Assembly (NCBI RefSeq): GCF_042684265.1
Contig: NZ_JBHULB010000077.1
Coordinates: forward strand, 1 to 64,000
Reading direction: 5' to 3'
DNA: 64,000 nucleotides
Source of the DNA: Croceitalea marina
GTDB lineage: Bacteria > Bacteroidota > Bacteroidia > Flavobacteriales > Flavobacteriaceae
Position numbers and translations under genes: made by a program. Under the pieces are notes generated by a model. It made no database searches, was not told the DNA's origin, and saw only the letters and a program-made list of their open reading frames with translations. Below are positions 25,949-33,583 of the stretch, piece by piece (position 1 is the first letter of the stretch; each line of letters starts with the position of its first letter).

Positions 25949-27034
25949 TCATTTAGAGGGAAAGAAAACTACACCACTACAAGAATCGTTTGATGCCCCT
26001 GTTACCGAAGACAATACATTAGTTTTGTCTTCCATTTTTAAAACACCCATTAGGCCAAAAACCAACGCCTCTTTAAAATTAATGAGTTGTTTTGATGGAA
26101 TAATCACTTCAGTATGGGGAAGTAATTTTTCACGAAGTGTTTCAATAAAAAAGTCGTTTAAGGCACCCCCACCGCAAACCAATAAGGTATTGACCTTCTT
26201 TTCCATATTTTCAGTGATAGCCAAGGCTATTTTGGAGGTATTATGCTGTATAAAAGTGTGCAACAAGTCTTCGATACTAGCCTTGGATTCCTCAATTAAA
26301 GGGATTATCTCTTTACTAAACCATTCATATCCAGTAGATTTTGGGAATGGAAGTTTATAGTATTCTAGTTTATCTAATTGAGAATGAAGACCTTCATTAA
26401 GCTCTCCAGAGGCAGCTAACGTACCACCTTTATCATATTCCAGGTTTGTTTTTTGCGTAATGTAATTCAGCGGCATGTTGGCTAGGCCGATATCGTAGGC
26501 TACTCGTTTTCCATCTTTTTGAAATGAAATATTACTAATACCGCCTAGATTGAGGCAGAAATCATAGTCGCTGAACAACAGTTCATCACCTATCGGAACC
26601 AACGGCGCTCCTTGACCTCCTAGTTTCACATCTAAAGATCTAAAATCGCAAACCACTTTTTGTCTCGAACTGTTGGCAAGCTCTTGCCCATTTCCGAGTT
26701 GAAAGGTGTATTCTTCTTCCGGTCTATGATGTGAAGTATGTCCATGACTGGCTATAAAATCAACATCTAAATTGTTCTTCTGAATGAATGCCTTTGCTTG
26801 CTCGCCCAGCCATATACCATAAGCTTTATCTAAATCTTCGTGTGCTGAATCTGAAAGATATATCGCATTTTTAAGCTGCAATTTCCAAGCTGGGGAATAG
26901 GAAATAGTTTCGGCATCTAGAATTTTGAAGCTCCAAAAAGTCTCAGTTTCTTGCCAAATATGACAATAAGCAATGTCTAAACCATCTAATGAGGTTCCGG
27001 ACATTAAACCAAGCACCTTATAAATCGTATTCAT
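25949..27034 (-). CDS. anmK: Anhydro-N-acetylmuramic acid kinase
   Basis: A 361-residue ASKHA-fold kinase that opens and phosphorylates 1,6-anhydro-MurNAc to MurNAc-6-phosphate. The start VLGLMSGTSLDGLDIAYCHI is diagnostic, then SHGHTSHHRPEEEYTFQLGN, FRSLDVKLGGQGAPLVPIGD, NLGGISNISF and LLVCGGGALNDFFIETL. The gene follows nagZ by 4 bp. Its product is the substrate of MurQ, encoded at 31098 on the other strand, so these form one recycling route. Confidence 0.94.
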   Translation of the reverse strand: MNTIYKVLGLMSGTSLDGLDIAYCHIWQETETFWSFKILDAETISYSPAWKLQLKNAIYLSDSAHEDLDKAYGIWLGEQAKAFIQKNNLDVDFIASHGHTSHHRPEEEYTFQLGNGQELANSSRQKVVCDFRSLDVKLGGQGAPLVPIGDELLFSDYDFCLNLGGISNISFQKDGKRVAYDIGLANMPLNYITQKTNLEYDKGGTLAASGELNEGLHSQLDKLEYYKLPFPKSTGYEWFSKEIIPLIEESKASIEDLLHTFIQHNTSKIALAITENMEKKVNTLLVCGGGALNDFFIETLREKLLPHTEVIIPSKQLINFKEALVFGLMGVLKMEDKTNVLSSVTGASNDSCSGVVFFPSK

Positions 27035-27038
27035 TGTA

Positions 27039-28196
27039 TTAAAGACTTTTCTTTAATTCTAAAATACGTTGATAACTTTCATCAATTCGTTCCTCAGAAA
27101 CTTTACCATCCTCAACCAATTTTAAAATATGATTAATTGCTCTTTTCGCAATCTCCGGTTCAAAAGGAATTTCAACACAATCCGATATATTTTCCGCACA
27201 TGGGGCCGCGTTATTCGAAAACAATAACATATCTACACCGGCAAGAATCGCTTTTTCAATAGCTGTTTCAAAGTCGTAAAAATTGGAAATTGCTCGCATT
27301 TGCATATCATCTGAAATGATTACCCCTTTAAATCCGAAATCTTTTCGCAGAAGGTTATCAATAATTTTCGGAGATAGTGTAGCGGGTAGGGTATCTAAGT
27401 TTTCATTATATACATGTGAGGTCATTATAAAATTGATATCCTTATCACTTACCAGTGTTTTAAATGGAATTAGTTCTTTTTCTGACCAGGTATGGGTTAC
27501 ATCTGCCAAACCTTTGTGCGAATCTTTATCTGAACTTCCATGACCAGGAAAATGCTTTGGAACACAAATGATATTTTCTTTTGCATGTTCTTGTATGAAC
27601 ACTCTAGCGTTAGAGATTACAAGATTCAAACTATCTGAAAAACTGCGCTCTCTGGCCCCAATTATTGGATTTAACGGATTAACGTTGATATCGATTACAG
27701 GGCCAAAATTCATGTTTATCCCTAATTCGGATAATTCTGAAGCCATGTTAGCTGCCCACAGTCTTGTAGAATCTAAATTATTTAGGTTGCCAATAGCCTG
27801 GTGTGACTTGTGATACTGGAAACCATCCTTGATGCTTAACCTAGTTACAAAACCACCTTCTTCGTCTATTGCAATCAGCAATTTACTGGTATTAATTGCC
27901 TGCAAATCGGTATTGAGATTTTTTAATTGAGATGGAGCAATTACGTTTCGTTTTACCGATTCTTTAGAGGGTAAGTCCCTACTGTAAAGTACAACTCCCC
28001 CAATATGATATTCGGCAACCATTTTATATATGGGGTCGCTCTTAGTAAGCTCGGTTCCTCTAAACCCAACCATTATCATTTGCCCAACTTTCTCTTCCAG
28101 CGTAATATTTGAATTGGACTGAATACTTTCTTTTTTTTCAACACAAGAAAATAAAAATAAAAGCAAAATGGATACGAATATTGGGGTACGGTTCAT
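27039..28196 (-). CDS. nagZ: Beta-N-acetylhexosaminidase NagZ-like lipoprotein (GH3)
   Basis: A glycoside hydrolase family 3 enzyme that removes GlcNAc from anhydro-muropeptides. I chose the ATG at 28194-28196 (385 residues) because it yields a lipoprotein signal (RTPIFVSILLLFLFSCVEKK); an upstream in-frame ATG at 28370 would lie inside the nagB coding region. Motifs: EEKVGQMIMVGFRG, LIAIDEEGGFVTRL, CVPKHFPGHGSSDKDSHKGL with the His/Asp acid-base loop of NagZ, and GVIISDDMQMRAI with the nucleophile Asp. The lipobox indicates a periplasmic, membrane-attached enzyme rather than the cytosolic form of E. coli, so recycling chemistry may begin in the periplasm. Confidence 0.9.
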   Translation of the reverse strand: MNRTPIFVSILLLFLFSCVEKKESIQSNSNITLEEKVGQMIMVGFRGTELTKSDPIYKMVAEYHIGGVVLYSRDLPSKESVKRNVIAPSQLKNLNTDLQAINTSKLLIAIDEEGGFVTRLSIKDGFQYHKSHQAIGNLNNLDSTRLWAANMASELSELGINMNFGPVIDINVNPLNPIIGARERSFSDSLNLVISNARVFIQEHAKENIICVPKHFPGHGSSDKDSHKGLADVTHTWSEKELIPFKTLVSDKDINFIMTSHVYNENLDTLPATLSPKIIDNLLRKDFGFKGVIISDDMQMRAISNFYDFETAIEKAILAGVDMLLFSNNAAPCAENISDCVEIPFEPEIAKRAINHILKLVEDGKVSEERIDESYQRILELKKSL

Positions 28197-28224
28197 TTTA
28201 AAAGTTTGGCTAAAAATATAACTT

Positions 28225-30165
28225 TTAGTTGAAGTGATAACGCACAAAACCCTCCATAGCTTCATATTCTGCCATGCCCAAAGCATTATATTTATGGGCT
28301 GTTTCTTTATTACGTTGCTCTGCCCGCTGCCAAAACTCACGCTCATCGTTCCCTGGAAACATAGCTGCATCTTTTTGCGACTGGTGCTTAAAAATGGCGC
28401 TTATTTTTCTTGCCATGTCTTTAGGTCCGATAGGCACGGTCATTTCCATATCGGAAATATCCCATTCTTGCCATGCCCCGCGATAAAGCCAAACATAGCA
28501 ATCCTTAATCCAGTCCACTTTATCTTCTACTAATCTATCCAAAGCTTTAAAGATAACTTGTAAACAAACCCTATGTGTGCCGTGCGGATCTGATAAATCA
28601 CCTGCAGCAAAGATTTGATGTGGTTGTATTTGATTGAGCAAATCGTAGGTGATTTTAATATCTTCTTCAGAATGTGGTTTTTTCTTGACCGCTCCGGTTT
28701 CATAAAAAGGCAAGTTCAGAAAATGGGCGTTTTCTTCAGGAACACCGCAGTAGCGACATGCTGCCAGTGCTTCTCCTTTTCGTATCAAACCTTTGAACTC
28801 CTGTATTTCGGGGCTGTCAATTTGCCCTGGTGACTTATTACTTAAAAACTGACGCACATTTCTAAAACGTTCTTGCAACTGTTTATCGTCTTTTTCTATA
28901 CCCGTGGCAAAATCTAAAAAACGAATCACTTCATCATCAAAGACCGCAATGTTGCCCGAGGTCTGATATGCAACATGCACCTCATGTTTTTGGTCCACTA
29001 AACGCAAGAGCGTGCCGCCCATTGAAATAACGTCATCGTCAGGGTGTGGACTAAAAATTAAAGAGCGTTTTTGGTGTGGTAATTCACGCTCTGGGCGTTG
29101 ACTATTGTCAGCATTTGGTTTGCCTCCCGGCCATCCGGTTATGGTTCGCTGTAATTGGTTGAAGACCTTCAGGTTTATCTGTTCTGCCGAACCTATTTCT
29201 GCAACTAGACTGCCCATTCCGTATTCGTTATAATCCTCATTGGTAAGTTTTAGAATGGCTTTCCCTAGTTTTTCCGATAACCAAATTGCAGCTTTTTTGA
29301 TAAGCTTCTCATTCCATTCACAATCGCCAACTAACCACGGTGTCTTTACTCTGGTAAGAAAAGACGCAGAAGCTTCATCTAAAATAAAATCACAGTTGTT
29401 ATGGTGTTGTAAAAAAGTAGCCGGCACAGATTCACGTATTTCACCTTCAACAGCTTCTTGTACAATTTGGGCCTTTCCCTCGCCCCAAGCCATTAAGATA
29501 ATACGCTTTGCGTTCATAATGGTGCCGACCCCCATGGTCAAGGCCCTTGAGGGCACGTTTTCTTGACCAAAGAAATCACTGGCAGCGTCTAGTTTTGTGA
29601 CACGGTCTAATCTAACCAGTCTAGTTTTACTATGCATCGAAGAACCTGGTTCATTAAAACCAATATGACCTGTCCTTCCAATCCCCAAAATCTGAATATC
29701 CAATCCTCCAGCATTAAGGATTTTCTTCTCATAATTTTCGCAATATGTCTTTACCTCTTCTTTTGATACCGTACCGTCAGGAATATTTGCATTTTCTTTT
29801 TTAATATCAATATGGTCGAACAGATGCTCATTCATAAATCGTACATAGCTATGAATAGAATCGGGTTGCATGGGGTAATACTCGTCCAAATTAAAACAAA
29901 TGACATTTTTAAAACTTAAACCTTCTTTACGATGAAACTTTACAAGAAAATCATAAACCTTAGTTGGGGTAGAACCTGTTGCCAAACCTAGAACAGCCAT
30001 TTTACCTTGTTTTTGTCGTTGTCTGATTAATGATGCTATCTCTTGTGCCACATAAAGCGATGCATTTTCTGAATTACTATGCATCAGTGTATTTACTTTT
30101 TCAAACTTTTTTTGCTTTTCATTGGGTTTGACTACTGGATCTTTAGATGAGGTCTTTTGTGCCAT
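28225..30165 (-). CDS. nagB: Glucosamine-6-phosphate deaminase fused to a PIG-L/LmbE deacetylase domain
   Basis: About 646 residues from the ATG at 30163-30165 (another in-frame ATG lies 11 codons upstream but overlaps the operator boxes). Residues about 25-290 are NagB: GLATGSTPTKVYDFL, CFNLDEYYPM, GIGRTGHIGFNEPGSS and the LTMGVGTIM stretch, giving fructose-6-phosphate and ammonia from GlcN-6-P. From about 370 a PIG-L/LmbE domain begins with SLIFSPHPDDDVISMGG, a zinc-binding deacetylase signature, followed by DLSDPHGTHRVCLQ. The fusion may deacetylate GlcNAc-6-P before deamination, which would explain the absence of nagA here; this is inference. It heads the leftward nagB-nagZ-anmK operon. 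Confidence 0.93.
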   Translation of the reverse strand: MAQKTSSKDPVVKPNEKQKKFEKVNTLMHSNSENASLYVAQEIASLIRQRQKQGKMAVLGLATGSTPTKVYDFLVKFHRKEGLSFKNVICFNLDEYYPMQPDSIHSYVRFMNEHLFDHIDIKKENANIPDGTVSKEEVKTYCENYEKKILNAGGLDIQILGIGRTGHIGFNEPGSSMHSKTRLVRLDRVTKLDAASDFFGQENVPSRALTMGVGTIMNAKRIILMAWGEGKAQIVQEAVEGEIRESVPATFLQHHNNCDFILDEASASFLTRVKTPWLVGDCEWNEKLIKKAAIWLSEKLGKAILKLTNEDYNEYGMGSLVAEIGSAEQINLKVFNQLQRTITGWPGGKPNADNSQRPERELPHQKRSLIFSPHPDDDVISMGGTLLRLVDQKHEVHVAYQTSGNIAVFDDEVIRFLDFATGIEKDDKQLQERFRNVRQFLSNKSPGQIDSPEIQEFKGLIRKGEALAACRYCGVPEENAHFLNLPFYETGAVKKKPHSEEDIKITYDLLNQIQPHQIFAAGDLSDPHGTHRVCLQVIFKALDRLVEDKVDWIKDCYVWLYRGAWQEWDISDMEMTVPIGPKDMARKISAIFKHQSQKDAAMFPGNDEREFWQRAEQRNKETAHKYNALGMAEYEAMEGFVRYHFN

Positions 30166-30186
30166 TTTTTGATGTTTTTGAAATTG

Positions 30187-30299
30187 AAAACAGCACAAAA
30201 TTACATAATTTTTCTATATTTTGCTGTTTTAGGTCATTTTATTTGCTGTTTTTTACTGTTTTAAAGAAATTTATAGCGTATATCAGGATAAAAACAGCA
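30187..30299. promoter_or_regulatory. Cluster of five AAAACAGCA boxes in the nagB/deoR divergent promoter region
   Basis: AAAACAGCA occurs at 30187-30195 and 30291-30299, and its reverse complement TGCTGTTTT at 30222-30230 and 30244-30252, with a one-mismatch copy TACTGTTTT at 30254-30262. Five related boxes in 113 bp between two divergent starts look like an operator array, most simply for the DeoR-type regulator encoded at 30347. Repression when unbound by a sugar phosphate is the family norm, not shown here. Confidence 0.65.
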
Positions 30300-30314
30300 T
30301 GTAATTCAAATTAC

Positions 30315-30322
30315 TATCTTTG
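30315..30322 (+). promoter_or_regulatory. Probable -7 box for the deoR-murQ operon
   Basis: TATCTTTG is an exact TAnnTTTG match ending 24 bases before the ATG at 30347 and directly downstream of the last AAAACAGCA box, so a repressor bound there would block polymerase. Confidence 0.5.
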
Positions 30323-30346
30323 ACTTTTAATTCTTATTTGGGATAA

Positions 30347-31096
30347 ATGCTAAAGGAAGAACGTCAACGGGTTATCCTTAATGAAGTTGAACTTCATAAT
30401 CGTGTGCAGTTAATCGATATTGCAGAAAAGCTCAATGTTTCTATTGATACTGTGAGAAGAGATGTAAAGGAGTTGGATGCAGAAAGTCGACTTAGAAAAG
30501 TTCATGGCGGCGCAATTTCTTTAGGCTTTGCTGCCTACAGTCCCAAAAGAAACAGTGTTTATGCCTTAGATGAAAAAATTGTTATTGCTGAAAAAGCAGC
30601 TACACTCTTAAAAGAGAACAGTGTAGTTCTAATTGATGGAGGAACTACTTGTTTAGAATTAGCCCGACTTTTACCGCCAAAGTTAAAATTAACCTGTTTT
30701 ACTCTAAGCCTACAAGTTGCCATGGAGTTGCTGAACAAGCCAAATGTTGAAATAATTTTTATTGGAGGAAAACTGTCTTCTGATGCACAAATAAGCTATG
30801 GAGGTAACACAATAAATAATTTGGCAGAGATAAAAGTGGACTATAGCTTTATCGGTACTGGCTATGTGGATACCGAATTTGGACTTACAGAATTTGATTG
30901 GGATATCGTACAGACCAAGAAAGCGGTTATCAAAGCTTCAAAAAAGACCGTTTTACTTTGCATATCTGAGAAATTGGACTCTCAACATCGATTTAAGACA
31001 TGTTCTTTAAATTTAATTGATACAATGGTTACTGAATTAGAACCAGATCATTTATTATTGAAAAATTTTAGGAACCAAGACATACAGCTTTTATAA
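30347..31096 (+). CDS. DeoR/GlpR family transcriptional regulator
   Basis: A 249-residue regulator. The N-terminal winged HTH (LKEERQRVILNEVELHNRVQ, then SIDTVRRDVKELDAESRLRK and VHGGAI) is the DeoR signature. The C-terminal sugar-phosphate sensing domain has SVVLIDGGTTCLELARLLP, IFIGGKLSSDAQISYGG and DYSFIGTGYVDTEFGLTEFD. The gene is divergent from nagB and one base from murQ, so it probably controls amino-sugar and muropeptide recycling in response to a phosphosugar such as GlcN-6-P or GlcNAc-6-P. The likely binding sites are the five repeated boxes just upstream. Confidence 0.9.
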   Translation: MLKEERQRVILNEVELHNRVQLIDIAEKLNVSIDTVRRDVKELDAESRLRKVHGGAISLGFAAYSPKRNSVYALDEKIVIAEKAATLLKENSVVLIDGGTTCLELARLLPPKLKLTCFTLSLQVAMELLNKPNVEIIFIGGKLSSDAQISYGGNTINNLAEIKVDYSFIGTGYVDTEFGLTEFDWDIVQTKKAVIKASKKTVLLCISEKLDSQHRFKTCSLNLIDTMVTELEPDHLLLKNFRNQDIQLL

Positions 31097-31097
31097 T

Positions 31098-31910
31098 ATG
31101 GGTGAATACCAAAAGATAACAGAAAGCGCTTCTTTATATGATAATCTTGAAAGCATGAATTCGGAAGATCTATTGCAAAAGATAAATCAGGAAGATAAAA
31201 AAGTGGCTGATGCCGTACAAGATGTCATACCTCAAATCACCAAATTGGTAGACGCTTTGGTAGTACGTTTTGAAAAAGGGGGGAGGCTTTTCTACATAGG
31301 CGCCGGTACTAGTGGTCGATTGGGCATTTTAGATGCTTCTGAAATTCCACCGACCTTTGGTATGCCGCATGACAAGGTGATTGGTATCATTGCTGGTGGT
31401 GACGGAGCAATTAGAAAAGCGGTTGAATTCGCAGAAGATAACACTTTACAAGCTTGGAAAGATCTTCAAAAGTTTGATATAAATGAAAATGACACCTTGG
31501 TCGGGATAGCTGCATCTGGCACGACACCCTATGTTTTAGGAGGGATTAAAGATGCCAAAGCAAACGGATTGTTAACGGCAGGTATTACCAATAATCCTGG
31601 GTCACCTCTGGCCAACGACACTGACATACCAATTGCTATAAATGTTGGCCCTGAGTTCGTTACAGGTAGTACAAGAATGAAAAGCGGGACTAGTCAAAAA
31701 CTAGTCTTAAATATGATTTCTACCGCCTTAATGATTAAAATAGGTAGGGTTGAAGGAAATAAGATGGTAGATATGCAGTTGAGCAATAATAAGCTCGTAG
31801 ATAGAGGCACCCGGTACTTGGTAGAGGCTTTGAATATGCCTTATAAAGATGCTGAAAAAGCATTGAAAAAGCATGGTTCTGTGAGAGCAGCAATTGCAGC
31901 AATTGGTTAA
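31098..31910 (+). CDS. murQ: N-acetylmuramic acid 6-phosphate etherase
   Basis: A 270-residue SIS-domain lyase that splits MurNAc-6-P into GlcNAc-6-P and D-lactate. Signature stretches: ITESASLYDNLESM, YIGAGTSGRLGILDASEIPP, FGMPHDKVIGIIAGGDGAI, GIAASGTTPYVLGG and EFVTGSTRMKSGTSQKLVLN. It is about 30 residues shorter than the E. coli enzyme, as in other Bacteroidota. It lies one base after the regulator and takes the product of AnmK. Its last 4 bases overlap the convergent cytochrome c gene. Confidence 0.95.
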   Translation: MGEYQKITESASLYDNLESMNSEDLLQKINQEDKKVADAVQDVIPQITKLVDALVVRFEKGGRLFYIGAGTSGRLGILDASEIPPTFGMPHDKVIGIIAGGDGAIRKAVEFAEDNTLQAWKDLQKFDINENDTLVGIAASGTTPYVLGGIKDAKANGLLTAGITNNPGSPLANDTDIPIAINVGPEFVTGSTRMKSGTSQKLVLNMISTALMIKIGRVEGNKMVDMQLSNNKLVDRGTRYLVEALNMPYKDAEKALKKHGSVRAAIAAIG

Positions 31911-32302
31911 TGCTTAGTTCTTATTTTTGCAACAGCCTCTTTTGTGACGCTCTTTTTGTTTTTATTGCCCCACGAGTTTTGAATGAAGTTCATTACATTA
32001 GCAACTTCAAGGTCGGATAGTTTTACTGCTTTCATTTTACGGTTATAGTTAACCCCATTTACAGTGATTTCCCCTTTTAGACCGAATAAAATACCGCGTA
32101 TACTTGATTCTTGATTGTTTGTTAAGTAATCAGAATTTGCTAAGGGCGGAATACGTTTTTCTTTCCCTAAACCACTTTTTCCATGGCAGGTGGCGCATTT
32201 TCTGAGGTATATTTTTTCGCCTAAGACCACGCTATTTTTTAAACTCGATTGTGCGTAAAGATGTGAACATCCAAATAATAATAGAACCAATAACAGTTTC
32301 AT
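31907..32302 (-). CDS. Exported c-type cytochrome
   Basis: A 131-residue protein with a signal sequence (LLLVLLLFGCSHLYAQ), a single haem-binding CATCH motif near residue 36 (YLRKCATCHGKSGLGKEKRI) and a C-terminal axial-Met candidate in NRKMKAVKLSDLEVANVMNF. It is a small class I cytochrome of the kind used as an electron acceptor in the periplasm. Its start overlaps the stop of the sugar dehydrogenase gene by 4 bases, so the pair is probably translated together, with the cytochrome taking electrons from the dehydrogenase. Confidence 0.88.
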   Translation of the reverse strand: MKLLLVLLLFGCSHLYAQSSLKNSVVLGEKIYLRKCATCHGKSGLGKEKRIPPLANSDYLTNNQESSIRGILFGLKGEITVNGVNYNRKMKAVKLSDLEVANVMNFIQNSWGNKNKKSVTKEAVAKIRTKH

Positions 32303-33423
32303 TGATTTTTCGGGATAAGCTTGTAAATACCTTTTCCTTCAACACTCACATAGATAAAACCATCAGGCCCTTGTCTTACGTTTCTGACCCTTCCCAAACC
32401 ATCTAGCAACTTTTCTCTATAGACTACCTTGTTGTTTCTTAGTTCCAACCTTTCCAAATATTGAAAGGCCAAAGAACCGACCAATAGGCTTCCTTTCCAA
32501 CCTTTGTATTTTTCAGATGTTACAAATGTCATACCGCTCGGGGCTATGGATGGGGTCCATTGGTACAGTGGTTGTTCCATTCCGGGTCTAGAGGTCTCAT
32601 CTGTTATTTTTGTCCCAACGTAGTTGATTCCGTAGGTAATAATTGGCCAACCATAATTTCTACCTTTTTTGATAATATTTATTTCATCACCACCCCTAGG
32701 GCCGTGTTCGTGGTTCCAAATGTCTCCGGTTATAGGATTTTTAACCAAGCCTTGCGGATTTCGGTGCCCATAACTGTAAATAGCTTTTTTTGCCCCCTTT
32801 TCGCCTATGAATGGATTGTCGTTTGGAATTCGACCATCATCATGAATTCGGTATATTTTGCCGCCGTCTCTGGTAATATCCTGAGGGTTTACATCCCTGT
32901 TGCCCCTGTCCCCAATTGAAAAATAGAGAAAACCGGCATCATCAAACTCTAGCCGAGAGCCCCAATGCTGCCCTTTAGTAGTATTGGGTACTCCTTTATA
33001 GAGTATTTCTTTAGCAACCAGTTCATTGTTTTTTAGCTTGGCACGCATGATGGCTGTATTTCCACCATTCCCATCGCCATCAGATGAAGAATACGAAAAG
33101 TAGATCCATCCATTATTCTCATAATCTGGATGTAGTTCAATATCTAAAAATCCACCTTGACCACGCTCGTAAATATTCGGTAACCCCTGAATTTGTGTCT
33201 TTTCTCCATCTTTAACCAAAATGAGCTTTCCACTCTTTTCTGTGATTAAAATGCTATTTTTTGAAGGAAATACCATACCCCATGGGTTTTGTATTCCTTC
33301 AATGATTAATTCCTCTGAAAATGAGTTAGTTACGGGGTTTTTAATGGTTTTATCCGTTGTCTGAGCACAAGATTGAGTGAGCAGTACAACGAAAAAATAG
33401 AGACAAATTGGGTGGTTTTTCAT
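32299..33423 (-). CDS. PQQ-dependent aldose sugar dehydrogenase-like lipoprotein
   Basis: A 374-residue six-bladed beta-propeller of the soluble glucose/aldose dehydrogenase (YliI/Asd) group. It has a lipobox (FFVVLLTQSCAQ), NPWGMVFPSKNSILITEKSG, YSSSDGDGNGGNTAIMRAKL, GQHWGSRLEFDDAGFLYFSI with GDRGNRDVNPQDITRDGGKI, IYSYGHRNPQGLVKNPITGD, WNHEHGPRGGDEINIIKKGR and NYGWP, which carry the PQQ and catalytic His residues. It oxidises sugars in the periplasm and passes electrons on, plausibly to the adjacent cytochrome. PQQ synthesis genes are not in this window. Confidence 0.9.
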   Translation of the reverse strand: MKNHPICLYFFVVLLTQSCAQTTDKTIKNPVTNSFSEELIIEGIQNPWGMVFPSKNSILITEKSGKLILVKDGEKTQIQGLPNIYERGQGGFLDIELHPDYENNGWIYFSYSSSDGDGNGGNTAIMRAKLKNNELVAKEILYKGVPNTTKGQHWGSRLEFDDAGFLYFSIGDRGNRDVNPQDITRDGGKIYRIHDDGRIPNDNPFIGEKGAKKAIYSYGHRNPQGLVKNPITGDIWNHEHGPRGGDEINIIKKGRNYGWPIITYGINYVGTKITDETSRPGMEQPLYQWTPSIAPSGMTFVTSEKYKGWKGSLLVGSLAFQYLERLELRNNKVVYREKLLDGLGRVRNVRQGPDGFIYVSVEGKGIYKLIPKNQ

Positions 33424-33583
33424 AATTTTAACGTTCTATGGATACTTTTTATAGTTAAAACGTAGTTATAAAGGTACCAAACTAGTGACTAATTGTATAA
33501 AATAGATTTTATTGTTTAGAAAATTATAAACTAAGAATGTAAGATCCCAAATCTAACTATTCTACCTTAACCTAAATTGACCT

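Noticed and set aside
27039..28370. Longer NagZ start at 28370
   Set aside because: It would overlap the end of nagB by 146 bases and hide the lipoprotein signal; the ATG at 28196 is better.
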